Source: Homoserinimonas sedimenticola (GTDB taxonomy: Bacteria > Actinomycetota > Actinomycetes > Actinomycetales > Microbacteriaceae). From it: a DNA stretch of 64,000 nt. A model generated the notes under the pieces. The model made no database searches and was not told the origin of the DNA. It saw nothing but the letters and a program-made list of their open reading frames with translations. Below, piece by piece: positions 27,194 through 35,758 of this stretch. Position numbers and translations under genes: made by a program. Within the stretch, counting starts at the first letter, position 1. The number at the start of each line of letters is the position of its first letter. The stretch lies in assembly GCF_026094475.1 (NCBI RefSeq), contig NZ_JAPELL010000001.1, positions 2,008,326 through 2,072,325 of the forward strand, in the 5' to 3' direction.

Positions 27194-28488
27194 GCCCAGG
27201 TGCCCGGCGACTCGAGGCCCGGGTAGAGGGGGAACTCGCCCGCGAGCTTCTGCACGCGTGCCGAGAGGGCCTCGATGTCGGGGTTCGGCATGAGGGCCTG
27301 CGCGATGACGTCGGCGACCTCGGTGAACTCCTCGTCGCCGAAGCCACGGGTGGCGAGCGCGGGCGTGCCGATGCGCACGCCCGAGGGGGTGAGCGGCGGG
27401 CGCGGGTCGTTCGGCACCGAGTTGCGGTTCACGGTGATGCCGACGGAGTGCAGGATGTCCTCCGCGTCCTTGCCGTGGATGGCCGAGTTCTTGAGGTCGA
27501 CGAGCACGAGGTGCACGTCGGTGCCGCCCGTGAGCAGGTCGATGCCCGCCGTCTTCGCGTCATCTGCCGTGAGGCGTTCCGCGATGATCTTTGCCCCGCG
27601 CACGGTGCGCTCCTGGCGATCCTTGAACTCCTCCTCGGCCGCGAGCTTGAAGGCTGTGGCCTTGGCCGCAATGACGTGCATGAGGGGGCCGCCCTGCTGG
27701 CCGGGGAAGACCGCGGAGTTGATCTTCTTGGAGAGTTCCGCGTCGTTGGTGAGGATGAAGCCGGAGCGCGGGCCGGCCAGGGTCTTGTGAGCGGTCGAGC
27801 TGACGACATCCGCGTGGGGCACCGGCGAGGGGTGCAGGCCCGTCGCGACGAGACCCGCGAAGTGCGCCATGTCGACCCAGAGCTTGGCGCCGACCTCGTC
27901 GGCGATCGCCCGGAAGGCCGCGAAGTCGAGCTGGCGGGGATAGGCCGACCAGCCGGCGATGATGACGGAGGGGCGCACCGCGAGAGCCTGCTCGCGCACG
28001 ATGTCCATGTCGACGCGGGCGGTCTGGGGGTCGACGCCGTAGGAGTTGGCGTTGTAGAGCTTGCCCGAGAAGTTCAACTTCATGCCGTGCGTGAGGTGAC
28101 CGCCGTGCGCGAGCTCGAGGCCGAGAATGTTGTCACCGGGGCTCGCGAGCGCCATCAGCACGGCGGCGTTGGCCTGCGCGCCCGAGTGGGGCTGCACGTT
28201 GGCATAGCCGGCGCCGAAGAGGGCCTTGGCGCGATCGCGGGCGAGATCCTCCGCGATGTCCACGTATTCGCAGCCGCCGTAGTAGCGGCGCCCGGGGTAG
28301 CCCTCCGCGTACTTGTTGGTGAGCACGGAGCCCTGTGCCTCGAGCACGGCGCGCGAGACGAAGTTCTCGCTCGCGATCATCTCGAGGGTGTCGCGCTGGC
28401 GGCCGAGCTCCTGGCCGAGCACGGCCGCGATCTCGGGGTCGACGCTCGACAGCGGGTCGGTGAAGGTGGAGGGGAGTTTGTCGTTCAC
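27190..28488 (-). CDS. glyA: Serine hydroxymethyltransferase
   Basis: A 432-residue PLP enzyme that makes glycine and 5,10-methylene-THF from serine and THF. The Schiff-base lysine is Lys235 in [29 protein letters not shown] and [10 protein letters not shown] are the usual SHMT segments. The GTG start at 28488 follows AAGGAG. Its leader contains a ZTP riboswitch, so expression should rise when 10-formyl-THF is limiting. folD follows in the same operon. Confidence 0.97.
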   Translation of the reverse strand: MNDKLPSTFTDPLSSVDPEIAAVLGQELGRQRDTLEMIASENFVSRAVLEAQGSVLTNKYAEGYPGRRYYGGCEYVDIAEDLARDRAKALFGAGYANVQPHSGAQANAAVLMALASPGDNILGLELAHGGHLTHGMKLNFSGKLYNANSYGVDPQTARVDMDIVREQALAVRPSVIIAGWSAYPRQLDFAAFRAIADEVGAKLWVDMAHFAGLVATGLHPSPVPHADVVSSTAHKTLAGPRSGFILTNDAELSKKINSAVFPGQQGGPLMHVIAAKATAFKLAAEEEFKDRQERTVRGAKIIAERLTADDAKTAGIDLLTGGTDVHLVLVDLKNSAIHGKDAEDILHSVGITVNRNSVPNDPRPPLTPSGVRIGTPALATRGFGDEEFTEVADVIAQALMPNPDIEALSARVQKLAGEFPLYPGLESPGTWA

Positions 28489-28544
28489 AGCTGGCTCCTT
28501 ACGACTGACATGACCACGGTACCCGCAACTGAATGTGCGGTTCT

Positions 28545-28623
28545 CGGGCGGCCCAGGCGTACGGCCGCGTCGATGTCAGGCAGTCGCTCCCCGGTGGTTG
28601 CCCACCTCAACGCCAGTCGCGAC
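28545..28623 (-). ncRNA. ZTP riboswitch (pfl motif) in the glyA leader
   Basis: On the minus strand the leader contains the conserved blocks of the ZTP aptamer in order: GACTGGCG, a hairpin GGTGGGCAACCACC, CGGGGAGCGAC closing the first helix (GTCGC with GCGAC), a variable linker, and CGCCTGGGC. The class binds ZTP/ZMP, which accumulates when 10-formyl-THF is low, and switches on folate one-carbon genes. A downstream CCGCA/TGCGG hairpin precedes the AAGGAG site, so translational control is plausible. Exact ends are estimates. Confidence 0.88.
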
Positions 28624-28629
28624 GAGACG

Positions 28630-28635
28630 ATTCTA
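28630..28635 (-). promoter_or_regulatory. Probable -10 box of the glyA-folD operon
   Basis: TAGAAT on the minus strand about seven bases before the start of the riboswitch aptamer, consistent with transcription beginning near 28623. Confidence 0.55.
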
Positions 28636-28642
28636 GCGCGCG

Positions 28643-28676
28643 AAAAGGGCGGGGTCGATGTCTCGACCCCGCCCTT
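28643..28676 (-). terminator. Terminator of the surface-protein gene
   Basis: A 14-bp perfect stem (AAGGGCGGGGTCGA with TCGACCCCGCCCTT) and 4-nt loop, followed on the minus strand by TTTT. It isolates the glyA promoter from the upstream surface-protein gene. Confidence 0.9.
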
Positions 28677-28686
28677 CATCGTGCTG

Positions 28687-31203
28687 CTAGGCGGTGCGGC
28701 GGCGGAGGCCGGCGCCCACGCTGAGGGCCGCGCCCAGCGCGAGGAGCGCGCCGCCCAGCCACAGGGCCGGGGTAGGCTCGGCGCCCGTCACCTGCAGGGC
28801 CGCCGGTGCGCTCTCAGAGACCTGCACGAGCGTTCCATCAGCGGCGATCTGGAACCACAGCACGCGGGATGCGGCGGTGCCGTCGGCCAGGGTCGCGTCG
28901 ACCGTGATGCTGTGCCATCCCGACTCGAGGTTGCTCGGCAGGGGTGCCGTGACACTGAAGCTGCCCGCAGCGTCCACCGTGCCCGAGGCGATCACCTGCG
29001 GGGTCGAACGAACCGTGACGGTCCATTCCGAGCCGGGCAGGAGGCCCGCGCCGAGCACCGTGACGGGCGCCCCCGCCACCTGCTCGCCCTTCGTGATGCC
29101 CAGCTGAATCGTCAGGTTGTCCCGTATGGGCGACACGGTGATCGCGACATCCGTTTCAGCGAAGCGGTTTGCCGCGGTGAACGTCACCGTTGCGACGTAG
29201 TCGCCCGCGGTGACGGGCGTTCCGACGAGGCGAAGGGTCGGGGTGACGCCCGCCGTGCCCGCGCCCGTGACCTCGGCGGTCACACCCTTCGGCAGGCCTG
29301 TGACCTCGATCTCGGCGCCCGCCGCGAGGTCCCACGGGCCGTTGAGGGTGAGGGGCACGGATGCCGCAGCCTCGACGCCCTGCGTGAGGGTCACGCCCGT
29401 GGCGGAGACGCCCAGCGCGACCGGCAGCACCTGCAGGACCGCCTGTGAATATGTGCTTCCGCCGTCGGTGGAGACGTAGACATAGAGGGCGAAGACGCCC
29501 GTCTCGGTCGGCGTTCCGAAGATGCGGATGCTCGGGGCAACGCCCGGCTTCGACTCGTCGAGCACCTCATACGCGAGGCCGTCGGGGAGGGATCCGCTCA
29601 CGTCGATGGTGGCGCCCGACGCAAGATCCCACTCACCGAGGAGCGAGATCGGCACCGTCACGTCGAGGGCCTCGCCGACGATCGCGTTGACGAGCGGGAC
29701 ATCCGCGCCGCGGCAACCCTCTCCGATGAGGCGCTCCAGGTCGGTGCCGAGGTGGCTGCCGATCGCCTGGCCGATGGCGACACTTTGGGCGACGCGGTCG
29801 ACATCACCGCAGTAGTCGAGAAGGCCGACCGAGTAGCGGAAGCCGCTGCCCGCGAGCTGGTAGGTCATCCAGTCGTTGCTCTCAGTGACGTCGTATGCGC
29901 CGGAGCCTCCCGTGACCGACACGGCGTGGATGATGGCAGGGTCGCTGTTCCAAGTCGTATCGACCGAGACGATGCCGCCCGAGTACGGGGTCCACGCCGT
30001 GTCGCTATCGGAGCCCAGGTTGCCCTCGAACCGCATGGCGACAGTGGCCGGTGTGCCCGTGCCGGACTCGACCACCGAGACCGACCAGGTGGCCCACGAG
30101 CCGGCGATGTTGAGCTGGATCCTCACATCGACGGTTCCATCGCGTCCAGGAATCTGGATGCCGCGGTCGGTGAAGCGGAGCTGGCCGGGGGAGACGCTGT
30201 ACGCGGTGAGGCTGTTCGCCGTCACTCGATACTCCCAGTCCGACTCCTCGTCGTAGAGCACGGTGGCGCCGAAGCCGTCGAAGGCGTCGGACTTGGTCGC
30301 GGTCGTGCCTTCGCTGATCTCACCGTCGGTGAGGCAGATGCCCGTCCACGTCGCCGATTCCGTTGCGTAGGCGATCGAGTCGCCATCGCCGTAATCGCAC
30401 GTGACGTTCCAGCGGCTCAGCGAGGGCTCGCCAGGCTCGGGCAGCGCGATCGTGGTCGTCGCGACGGTCACGGAGGACCAGCTGGGGGTGCCGGGCTCGT
30501 AGCTGGAGCAGTTGGCCTCGTCATCGGGGGCGATGGCGTAGCTGAGTTCTGCTCCCCGCGGAACACCGAAATCGAGGAGGTTCTCGAAGGAGTAGTCGAA
30601 CTCGTAATACGAGGTGCCGTTGGCGCCGTCGAGTTCGCCATCAATCAAGACGAACTGGCAGCCGTAGTCGCCCTCGTAATAGGTCGCCTCGATGTCGCCG
30701 TTGAAGTAGACCGTCGCGCGCTCTCCAGGACCGATCGACGAGTCGGTGAAGTCGATCGTCATGCTCGGGAGCGCCGCCACAGCGGCGGGCGCCTCGGAGG
30801 GTTCACCGCTCGGGTCGACCCCCTCGGTGTCCGTTTCGGTCGCATCCGGTGCGGGGCTCGAGGCGGGATCTCCCGAAGAGCCGGACTCGCCCTCGGGTGC
30901 AGGAGTCTCCTCGGGGGTCGTCGTCTCCTCCGGCGTCGTTTCGACAGAATCGGCGACGGGGCCAGAATCGGCAACGGGAGCGGGGGCCGACTCCGTCGGC
31001 TCGGTGCTCTGCTCGGTGCTCGGTTCGGTGCTCGGCTCGGTCGGCTCCGAGATGGCGCCCTGGATCGCGACATCCGCCGCCTGCTCCGGGGACGCTCCGC
31101 CGTCCGCCCACGAGGGGCTGACGCTACCGAGGGTGAGGGCTAGCGCGAGGGTGGCCGCGCCGGCCGAGATGAAGGGCGCGCGGGCGCGCCGAGATGCTGT
31201 CAT
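28687..31203 (-). CDS. Large cell-surface protein with Ig-like domains and sortase-like tail
   Basis: An 838-residue secreted protein. It has a signal peptide ending near WADG (residue 34), then a Pro/Ser/Thr/Glu linker of about 90 residues with short EPSTEPSTEQ-type repeats that could span the cell wall, then beta-rich regions. At least two later segments look like putative Ig domains (FGTPTETGVFALYVYV and LVGTPVTAGDYVATVTF). The C-terminus is LQVTG (803-807), a hydrophobic helix and RRRTA, the layout of a sortase substrate with an unusual motif. The ATG at 31203 starts the signal peptide; the open frame extends far upstream without homology. The function may be adhesion; no enzyme domain is seen. 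Confidence 0.8.
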   Translation of the reverse strand: MTASRRARAPFISAGAATLALALTLGSVSPSWADGGASPEQAADVAIQGAISEPTEPSTEPSTEQSTEPTESAPAPVADSGPVADSVETTPEETTTPEETPAPEGESGSSGDPASSPAPDATETDTEGVDPSGEPSEAPAAVAALPSMTIDFTDSSIGPGERATVYFNGDIEATYYEGDYGCQFVLIDGELDGANGTSYYEFDYSFENLLDFGVPRGAELSYAIAPDDEANCSSYEPGTPSWSSVTVATTTIALPEPGEPSLSRWNVTCDYGDGDSIAYATESATWTGICLTDGEISEGTTATKSDAFDGFGATVLYDEESDWEYRVTANSLTAYSVSPGQLRFTDRGIQIPGRDGTVDVRIQLNIAGSWATWSVSVVESGTGTPATVAMRFEGNLGSDSDTAWTPYSGGIVSVDTTWNSDPAIIHAVSVTGGSGAYDVTESNDWMTYQLAGSGFRYSVGLLDYCGDVDRVAQSVAIGQAIGSHLGTDLERLIGEGCRGADVPLVNAIVGEALDVTVPISLLGEWDLASGATIDVSGSLPDGLAYEVLDESKPGVAPSIRIFGTPTETGVFALYVYVSTDGGSTYSQAVLQVLPVALGVSATGVTLTQGVEAAASVPLTLNGPWDLAAGAEIEVTGLPKGVTAEVTGAGTAGVTPTLRLVGTPVTAGDYVATVTFTAANRFAETDVAITVSPIRDNLTIQLGITKGEQVAGAPVTVLGAGLLPGSEWTVTVRSTPQVIASGTVDAAGSFSVTAPLPSNLESGWHSITVDATLADGTAASRVLWFQIAADGTLVQVSESAPAALQVTGAEPTPALWLGGALLALGAALSVGAGLRRRTA

Positions 31204-31294
31204 GGTGTGCTCCGGGGTTCGGGTCTCGCGGAGAAAAGGCCGTGGGTACGGCGGGACACGGCAAGCATATTGAGCCGAGGAATTCCCGATATAC

Positions 31295-31308
31295 CATGCG
31301 TCTACCCC
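31295..31308 (-). promoter_or_regulatory. Shared box upstream of the surface-protein gene
   Basis: CATGCGTCTACCCC (minus strand GGGGTAGACGCATG) lies 92 bp before the start codon. The secreted subtilase gene has the same 14-mer with one change at 46626-46639. Both are followed on the minus strand by TATA-like bases. It may be a common activator site or promoter element. Confidence 0.45.
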
Positions 31309-31343
31309 AAAGCACGGGTGAACGGCAGCGTCTATGTGGTCCG

Positions 31344-32609
31344 TCAGTGCTCGAAGACGCGGCGCCTCTGCTGGCGGGAGAGCGCAGCATCCGTCGCGAG
31401 CGTCAGCAGGAGCGCCGCCGCGACGAGCACGGCCGTGATGGCGGGGGCCGCGCCAACGCCCCACTCGCGCAGCGCGATGGAACCGAGCAGGGCACCGCCA
31501 CCGATTCCCGTGTTGAAGGCCGTCGTGTAGAAGGCGCTCGCCGTGTCGCGGATGCGTGCGGGCGCGACATGCAGGATGCGCGTCTGCAGAAGCGGCGGGA
31601 TGAGCCCGAAGCTGAGCCCCCACAGCACGAGAAGGGCGAGCGAGAGCGGCAGGACCCCCGGCCACAGAGTCAGGGCGAGGGCGATGAGCGCGAGCGCCGC
31701 GAGGCCAAGCACTAGGCCGAGGCGCGGACGGGCCGCAAACACGGTCGCGACGATCACGAGCGAGAGCGTGCCGGCAATGCCGTACCCGAAGAGCGAGGGG
31801 CTCACGCCGAGTAGGTCGACCCCCATGGGCCCCGTCAGGAACGGCTCGACATAGGTGTAGAAGCCGTAGTGCCCGATCATGACGAGCGCCGTGATGAGAC
31901 ACACCGCCACGACGGCGGCGACCGACTGCTCGGGTCTGGGCGCGCGGGTCGGGTTGCGCACGACCGAGACGCTGCCACTGGCGGATGTCACGGTCTGCAC
32001 GCTGTCCGTTGGCGTCTCCGCCCCGGCCGCGACCCGCGGGAGGAAGCGGTAGACGAGCGCCGTGCCGAGCAGGGTAAGCACCGCGAGTGTGACGAAGGCC
32101 CCGCGCCACCCGATCGCCTGGCCGAGGGCCGTGCCGAGAGGCACGCCGAGCACGAACGCGAGCGAGCCGCCGCCCAGGGAGATCGAGACGGCCCGCCCGA
32201 TCTGCTCCTTCGGCACGAGGTACGCGGAGTAGGCGCCGACGACGGCCCAGAAGATGCCGTGCGCGACGCCGCCGAAGATGCGGGCGGCGATGAGAAAGGG
32301 ATAGTTCGGGGCGAGACCCGTCAGCAGGGTCGCGATCGCCAGCACCGCGAGCACCGTCACAACGAGCGTGTGCCGGTTCACCCGGCGGGTGAGATGCGTC
32401 AGCGCTGCGCTCGTCAGCACGACCGTGAACGCGAAGACACTCACGGTGAGGCCCACGAGCGAGTTGGAGACCCCGAGCTCGTCACCCATCTGCGAGAGCA
32501 GCCCCGTCGGCAGCATCTCGATCGTGACGCTCAGGAACACCGCGAGGGCGACCGTGAAGAGCGCGAGGTAGGGGAAGTGCCGGGCTGGGGCGGAATCAGG
32601 CCTGGTCAT
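31344..32609 (-). CDS. MFS transporter, DHA1/AraJ-like efflux
   Basis: A 421-residue major facilitator with 12 predicted helices and a central loop around residues 200-225. Motif A-like residues LTRRVNRH follow helix 2, and FGGVAHGIFWAVVGAYSAYLV is typical of the DHA1 sugar- and drug-efflux group (AraJ, YdhP type). The substrate is unknown. The ATG at 32609 is chosen because the N-terminus then begins just before helix 1. The gene is divergent from purU. Confidence 0.88.
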   Translation of the reverse strand: MTRPDSAPARHFPYLALFTVALAVFLSVTIEMLPTGLLSQMGDELGVSNSLVGLTVSVFAFTVVLTSAALTHLTRRVNRHTLVVTVLAVLAIATLLTGLAPNYPFLIAARIFGGVAHGIFWAVVGAYSAYLVPKEQIGRAVSISLGGGSLAFVLGVPLGTALGQAIGWRGAFVTLAVLTLLGTALVYRFLPRVAAGAETPTDSVQTVTSASGSVSVVRNPTRAPRPEQSVAAVVAVCLITALVMIGHYGFYTYVEPFLTGPMGVDLLGVSPSLFGYGIAGTLSLVIVATVFAARPRLGLVLGLAALALIALALTLWPGVLPLSLALLVLWGLSFGLIPPLLQTRILHVAPARIRDTASAFYTTAFNTGIGGGALLGSIALREWGVGAAPAITAVLVAAALLLTLATDAALSRQQRRRVFEH

Positions 32610-32700
32610 GCAGCGTGCGTGTCCGATCGGGACGGTGGGCGCGGCGACGCCAACGGGCCGCCGCAGGCCGCGCGACGACCGGGCAAGTCTACGCGCCCAA

Positions 32701-32706
32701 TAGTCT
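32701..32706 (+). promoter_or_regulatory. Probable -10 box of purU (leaderless)
   Basis: TAGTCT, six bases, then the GTG start of purU, with no ribosome binding site between them. Confidence 0.5.
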
Positions 32707-32712
32707 GGTGTC

Positions 32713-33588
32713 GTGAACTCGCTCCCAACTTCCGCCGCCGAAACCACCCACTGGGTGCTCACGATCGTCTGCAACGACAAGCCTGGAATCGTGCACGCCC
32801 TCAGTGGAGCGATCGTCGAGGCGGGCGGCAACATCACCGAGTCGCAGCAGTTCTCGAGCCTCGACACCGACAACTTCTTCATGCGCCTGCAGGTCGAGTC
32901 CCAGGCGACGCGGGAGGAGTTCGAGGCGGCGCTCGCCCCCGTCGTCGCCCGCTACGAGATGCGCTGGGAGCTCGACATCGTCGGCCGCCCGCTGCGCACT
33001 CTTGTGCTCGTCTCGAAGGCGGCGCACTGCCTCAACGACCTGCTGTTCCGGGAGCGCGCCGGCCACCTGCCCGTGCATGTACCCCTCGTGCTCAGCAACC
33101 ACGACGACCTGCGCGGTCTCGCTGAGTTCTACGGCGTGCCCTTCGAGCGGATGCCCGTCACGAACCCCGGCGAGAAGGCGGCATTCGAGGCGCGCATCCG
33201 AGAGGAGGTCGAGCAGCACGACATCGAGCTCGTCGTGCTCGCGCGCTACATGCAGATCCTCTCGCCCGAGCTCTGCGAGTTCCTCGAGGGACGCGCGATC
33301 AACATCCACCACTCCTTCCTGCCGGGCTTCAAGGGGGCCAACCCTTACCGGCAGGCGCACGCCCGCGGCGTGAAGATCATCGGCGCGACCGCCCACTTCG
33401 TCACGAGCGACCTTGACGAGGGGCCCATCATCGAGCAGAACATCGTGCGCGTCGACCACACCAAGTCGCCGCAGGAGCTCATGGCGATCGGGCAGGACGA
33501 GGAGAGCCGCACCCTCACGCAGGCGGTGCGCTGGTTCGCCGAGAACCGCGTGCTGCTCGACGGGCACCGCACCATCATCTTCCGCTGA
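32713..33588 (+). CDS. purU: Formyltetrahydrofolate deformylase
   Basis: A 291-residue enzyme that hydrolyses 10-formyl-THF to THF and formate, balancing the one-carbon pool. An N-terminal ACT domain (about 12-90, starting WVLTIVCNDKPGIVHALSG) is the expected methionine/glycine sensor. The C-terminal formyltransferase fold has INIHHSFLPGFKGANPY with the catalytic Asn and His, and an Asp in SDLDEGPII. It resembles purN in its second half, but the ACT domain and length identify PurU. Confidence 0.97.
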   Translation: MNSLPTSAAETTHWVLTIVCNDKPGIVHALSGAIVEAGGNITESQQFSSLDTDNFFMRLQVESQATREEFEAALAPVVARYEMRWELDIVGRPLRTLVLVSKAAHCLNDLLFRERAGHLPVHVPLVLSNHDDLRGLAEFYGVPFERMPVTNPGEKAAFEARIREEVEQHDIELVVLARYMQILSPELCEFLEGRAINIHHSFLPGFKGANPYRQAHARGVKIIGATAHFVTSDLDEGPIIEQNIVRVDHTKSPQELMAIGQDEESRTLTQAVRWFAENRVLLDGHRTIIFR

Positions 33589-33608
33589 GCAGGGCGGCGG
33601 CGCGGGCG

Positions 33609-33614
33609 TAGGCT
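33609..33614 (+). promoter_or_regulatory. Probable -10 box of nagA (leaderless)
   Basis: TAGGCT, six bases, then the ATG of nagA. It is the same arrangement as before the DDAH gene and purN. Confidence 0.5.
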
Positions 33615-33620
33615 GAGAGT

Positions 33621-34754
33621 ATGTCGGGGAATACCGTCTTCACGGGGGCCAGCAAGATCGATGCCGACGGCATCGTCGACGACTTCTGGATGCTCGTCCA
33701 CGGTGACACGATCGTGCAGGTCGGCACGGGTGATGCGCCGGCCGCAGCATCCGTCATCGATCTGTCGGGGCGCACCATCACGCCCGGCTTCATCGACCTG
33801 CACTGCCACGGCGGGGGCGGGCACGCCTTCGACGATGGTGACGACGACATCGTCGCGGCCCTCGCAACCCACCGCGCCCACGGCACGACCCGCTCCGTCA
33901 TCAGCCTCGTCTCCAACCCCATCGCGATGCTGCGCGACAGTCTCGAGACGGTCGCCGACCTGGTCGAGGAGGACCCGCTCATCCTCGGCTCCCACCTCGA
34001 AGGCCCCTACCTGGCGGATGCCCGCCGCGGCGCCCACCACCCGGACCATCTGCGCGAGGCGGATGCGATCGAACTGGAGTCGCTCATCGAGGCCGCGCGC
34101 GGCACCCTCTGCCAGGTGACGCTCGCCCCCGAGCGGCCCGGCGCGCTCGACGCGATCGACCGGCTCGTCGCCGCCGGTGTCGTCGTCGCCGTCGGCCACA
34201 CCGAAGCAGACCATGCGACCGCCCGTGAAGCGTTCCAGCGCGGTGCGACCCTCCTCACCCACGCCTTCAACGCGATGGCCGGCATCCATCACCGCGAGCC
34301 CGGCCCTATCGTGGCGGCCTATGCCGATGAGCGGGTGACACTCGAGCTGATCCTCGACGGAGTGCACGTGCATCCGGATGTCGTGCGCTCCGCCTTCCTC
34401 GCCGCGCCGGGTCGCATCGCGCTCGTGACCGACGCGATGGCCGCGACGGGGGAGAACGACGGCGACTACCGGCTCGGCGAACTCAACGTCTCGGTGCGCG
34501 GCGGCCGGGCCCTCCTGAGTGGCACGACGACGATCGCGGGCTCCACCCTCACACAGGACGAGGCTCTGCGCTGCGCCGTGCGCGACGCCTCCATCGACCC
34601 CGTCGCCGCCGTAGCGGCGCTCACCGCGACCCCCGCACACGTGCTCGGACTGGGCGAGCGACTCGGCCGACTCGCACCCGGCTACGCAGCCGACCTCGTC
34701 GTGCTCGACGGGTGGGACGTCGAACAGGTGTGGGCGGCGGGGCGGCGGCTGTAA
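33621..34754 (+). CDS. nagA: N-acetylglucosamine-6-phosphate deacetylase
   Basis: A 377-residue amidohydrolase that deacetylates GlcNAc-6-P, the step before NagB. Metal and catalytic motifs are visible: LHCHGGGGHAFD, GSHLEGPYL with the metal-binding Glu, GHTEADH, LTHAFNAM and VTDAMAATG with the catalytic Asp. The transcript seems separate from the nag operon because the gene is on the plus strand, convergent with nagB. The 224 bp between the two stops hold repeat cluster B. Confidence 0.96.
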   Translation: MSGNTVFTGASKIDADGIVDDFWMLVHGDTIVQVGTGDAPAAASVIDLSGRTITPGFIDLHCHGGGGHAFDDGDDDIVAALATHRAHGTTRSVISLVSNPIAMLRDSLETVADLVEEDPLILGSHLEGPYLADARRGAHHPDHLREADAIELESLIEAARGTLCQVTLAPERPGALDAIDRLVAAGVVVAVGHTEADHATAREAFQRGATLLTHAFNAMAGIHHREPGPIVAAYADERVTLELILDGVHVHPDVVRSAFLAAPGRIALVTDAMAATGENDGDYRLGELNVSVRGGRALLSGTTTIAGSTLTQDEALRCAVRDASIDPVAAVAALTATPAHVLGLGERLGRLAPGYAADLVVLDGWDVEQVWAAGRRL

Positions 34755-34773
34755 CCCCGCTCTTCCGTTCCTT

Positions 34774-34965
34774 CGGAAATTCAGGAAGACCCGTCGGCCC
34801 CGCTCTCCCGCCCCTTCGGAAATTCAGGAAAACCGCCGGGCGGGGGGCCTGAAGCTGCGGCTGAACGCTGCAATGAGTGCTGATCTCCTGAGTTTCCGTA
34901 ATGGGCGCGACGCGGTTTTCCTGAATTTCCGAAACGTGCGCGGCGCGGGTTTTCCTGAGTTCCCG
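34774..34965. repeat. Intergenic repeat cluster B (five copies of a 14-bp motif)
   Basis: Forward copies of CGGAAATTCAGGAA at 34774-34787 and 34817-34830 are followed by inverted copies starting at 34885, 34918 and 34952 (variants TCCTGAGTTTCCG, TTCCTGAATTTCCG, TTCCTGAGTTCCCG). The facing pair is separated by 54 bp. Cluster A at 1842 shows the same arrangement with 55 bp. On the minus strand the spacer shares TCAGCA...TTGC...GCCGC with the plus-strand spacer of cluster A. It lies between convergent genes, so it is not a promoter. Confidence 0.85.
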
Positions 34966-34978
34966 GAGTGAGGCGCAA

Positions 34979-35758
34979 CTACCGCGGCCTGTTCTCCCAC
35001 GCGTCGCGGTAGTAGTCGGCGAAGCGCAGCCGGGATGCGGCCGCCGCGTCAACGATCGCCGTGACGTGCGGATGCAGCTGCACGACAGACCCCGGTGTGC
35101 TCGCGCTCACGGGGCCCTCCAGGGCGCCCGCGACCGCCTCGGCCTTGTGCTCGCCGAACGCCAGCAGCACAAGCTGCCGCGCCTCGAGGATGGTGCCGAG
35201 TCCCTGCGTGATGCAGTGCCGCGGTACGTCGTCGAGGCTGTCGAAGAAGCGGGCGTTGTCGAGCCGCGTCTGGTGCATGAGCGTCTTGACGCGCGTGCGG
35301 GAGGCGAGGGAGGAGCCCGGCTCGTTGAAGCCGATGTGCCCGGTCGCGCCGATGCCGAGGATCTGCAGGTCGATGCCCCCTGCGGCGGCGATGGCGCCTT
35401 CGTACTCCTCGGCGGCGCTGTCGAGAGCCGTGGCATCCGCCCCGCGCGTCAGGCTGTCGCCCGGCACCCGCACGAGCGAGGGGGAGAGCCCGAGCGGCAG
35501 GGTCACCTCGCGATGGATGACGGAGTGGTAGGACTCCGGATGCCCCGGCTCCAGCCCCACGTATTCGTCGAGTGCGAACGCCCGCACGCGGGTCAGGTCG
35601 AGCCTCTTCGCTGCGAGCGTGCGGTAGGTGCTGATCGGGGTCGAGCCGGTGGCGACGCCGAGCACCGCGTCCGCCCGCCGCAGGACGAGCGTCTCGATGA
35701 GGGACGCCGCGATCTCTCCCGCGTCCTCAGCGCTCTCGACGATGACGACTTCAGCCAC
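34979..35758 (-). CDS. nagB: Glucosamine-6-phosphate deaminase
   Basis: A 259-residue isomerase/deaminase that turns glucosamine-6-P into fructose-6-P and ammonia. Signatures are GVATGSTPISTYR, FALDEYVGL with the catalytic Asp, GIGATGHIGFNEPGS and the active-site His in PRHCITQGLG. The GTG at 35758 overlaps the upstream kinase gene by 8 bp; longer in-frame readings lack homology. It is the last gene of the nag operon. Confidence 0.96.
   Translation of the reverse strand: MAEVVIVESAEDAGEIAASLIETLVLRRADAVLGVATGSTPISTYRTLAAKRLDLTRVRAFALDEYVGLEPGHPESYHSVIHREVTLPLGLSPSLVRVPGDSLTRGADATALDSAAEEYEGAIAAAGGIDLQILGIGATGHIGFNEPGSSLASRTRVKTLMHQTRLDNARFFDSLDDVPRHCITQGLGTILEARQLVLLAFGEHKAEAVAGALEGPVSASTPGSVVQLHPHVTAIVDAAAASRLRFADYYRDAWENRPR

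Noticed and set aside
30950-31080. Repeat array in the Ser/Thr/Pro/Glu linker region as a CRISPR or mobile repeat
   Set aside because: The repeats are short, in frame and encode EPST-type linker peptides; no spacers of constant length exist.
31204-32109. Long open upstream extension of the surface-protein reading frame on the minus strand
   Set aside because: It runs antisense-frame through the MFS gene and promoter region, lacks homology, and the signal peptide begins at 31203.
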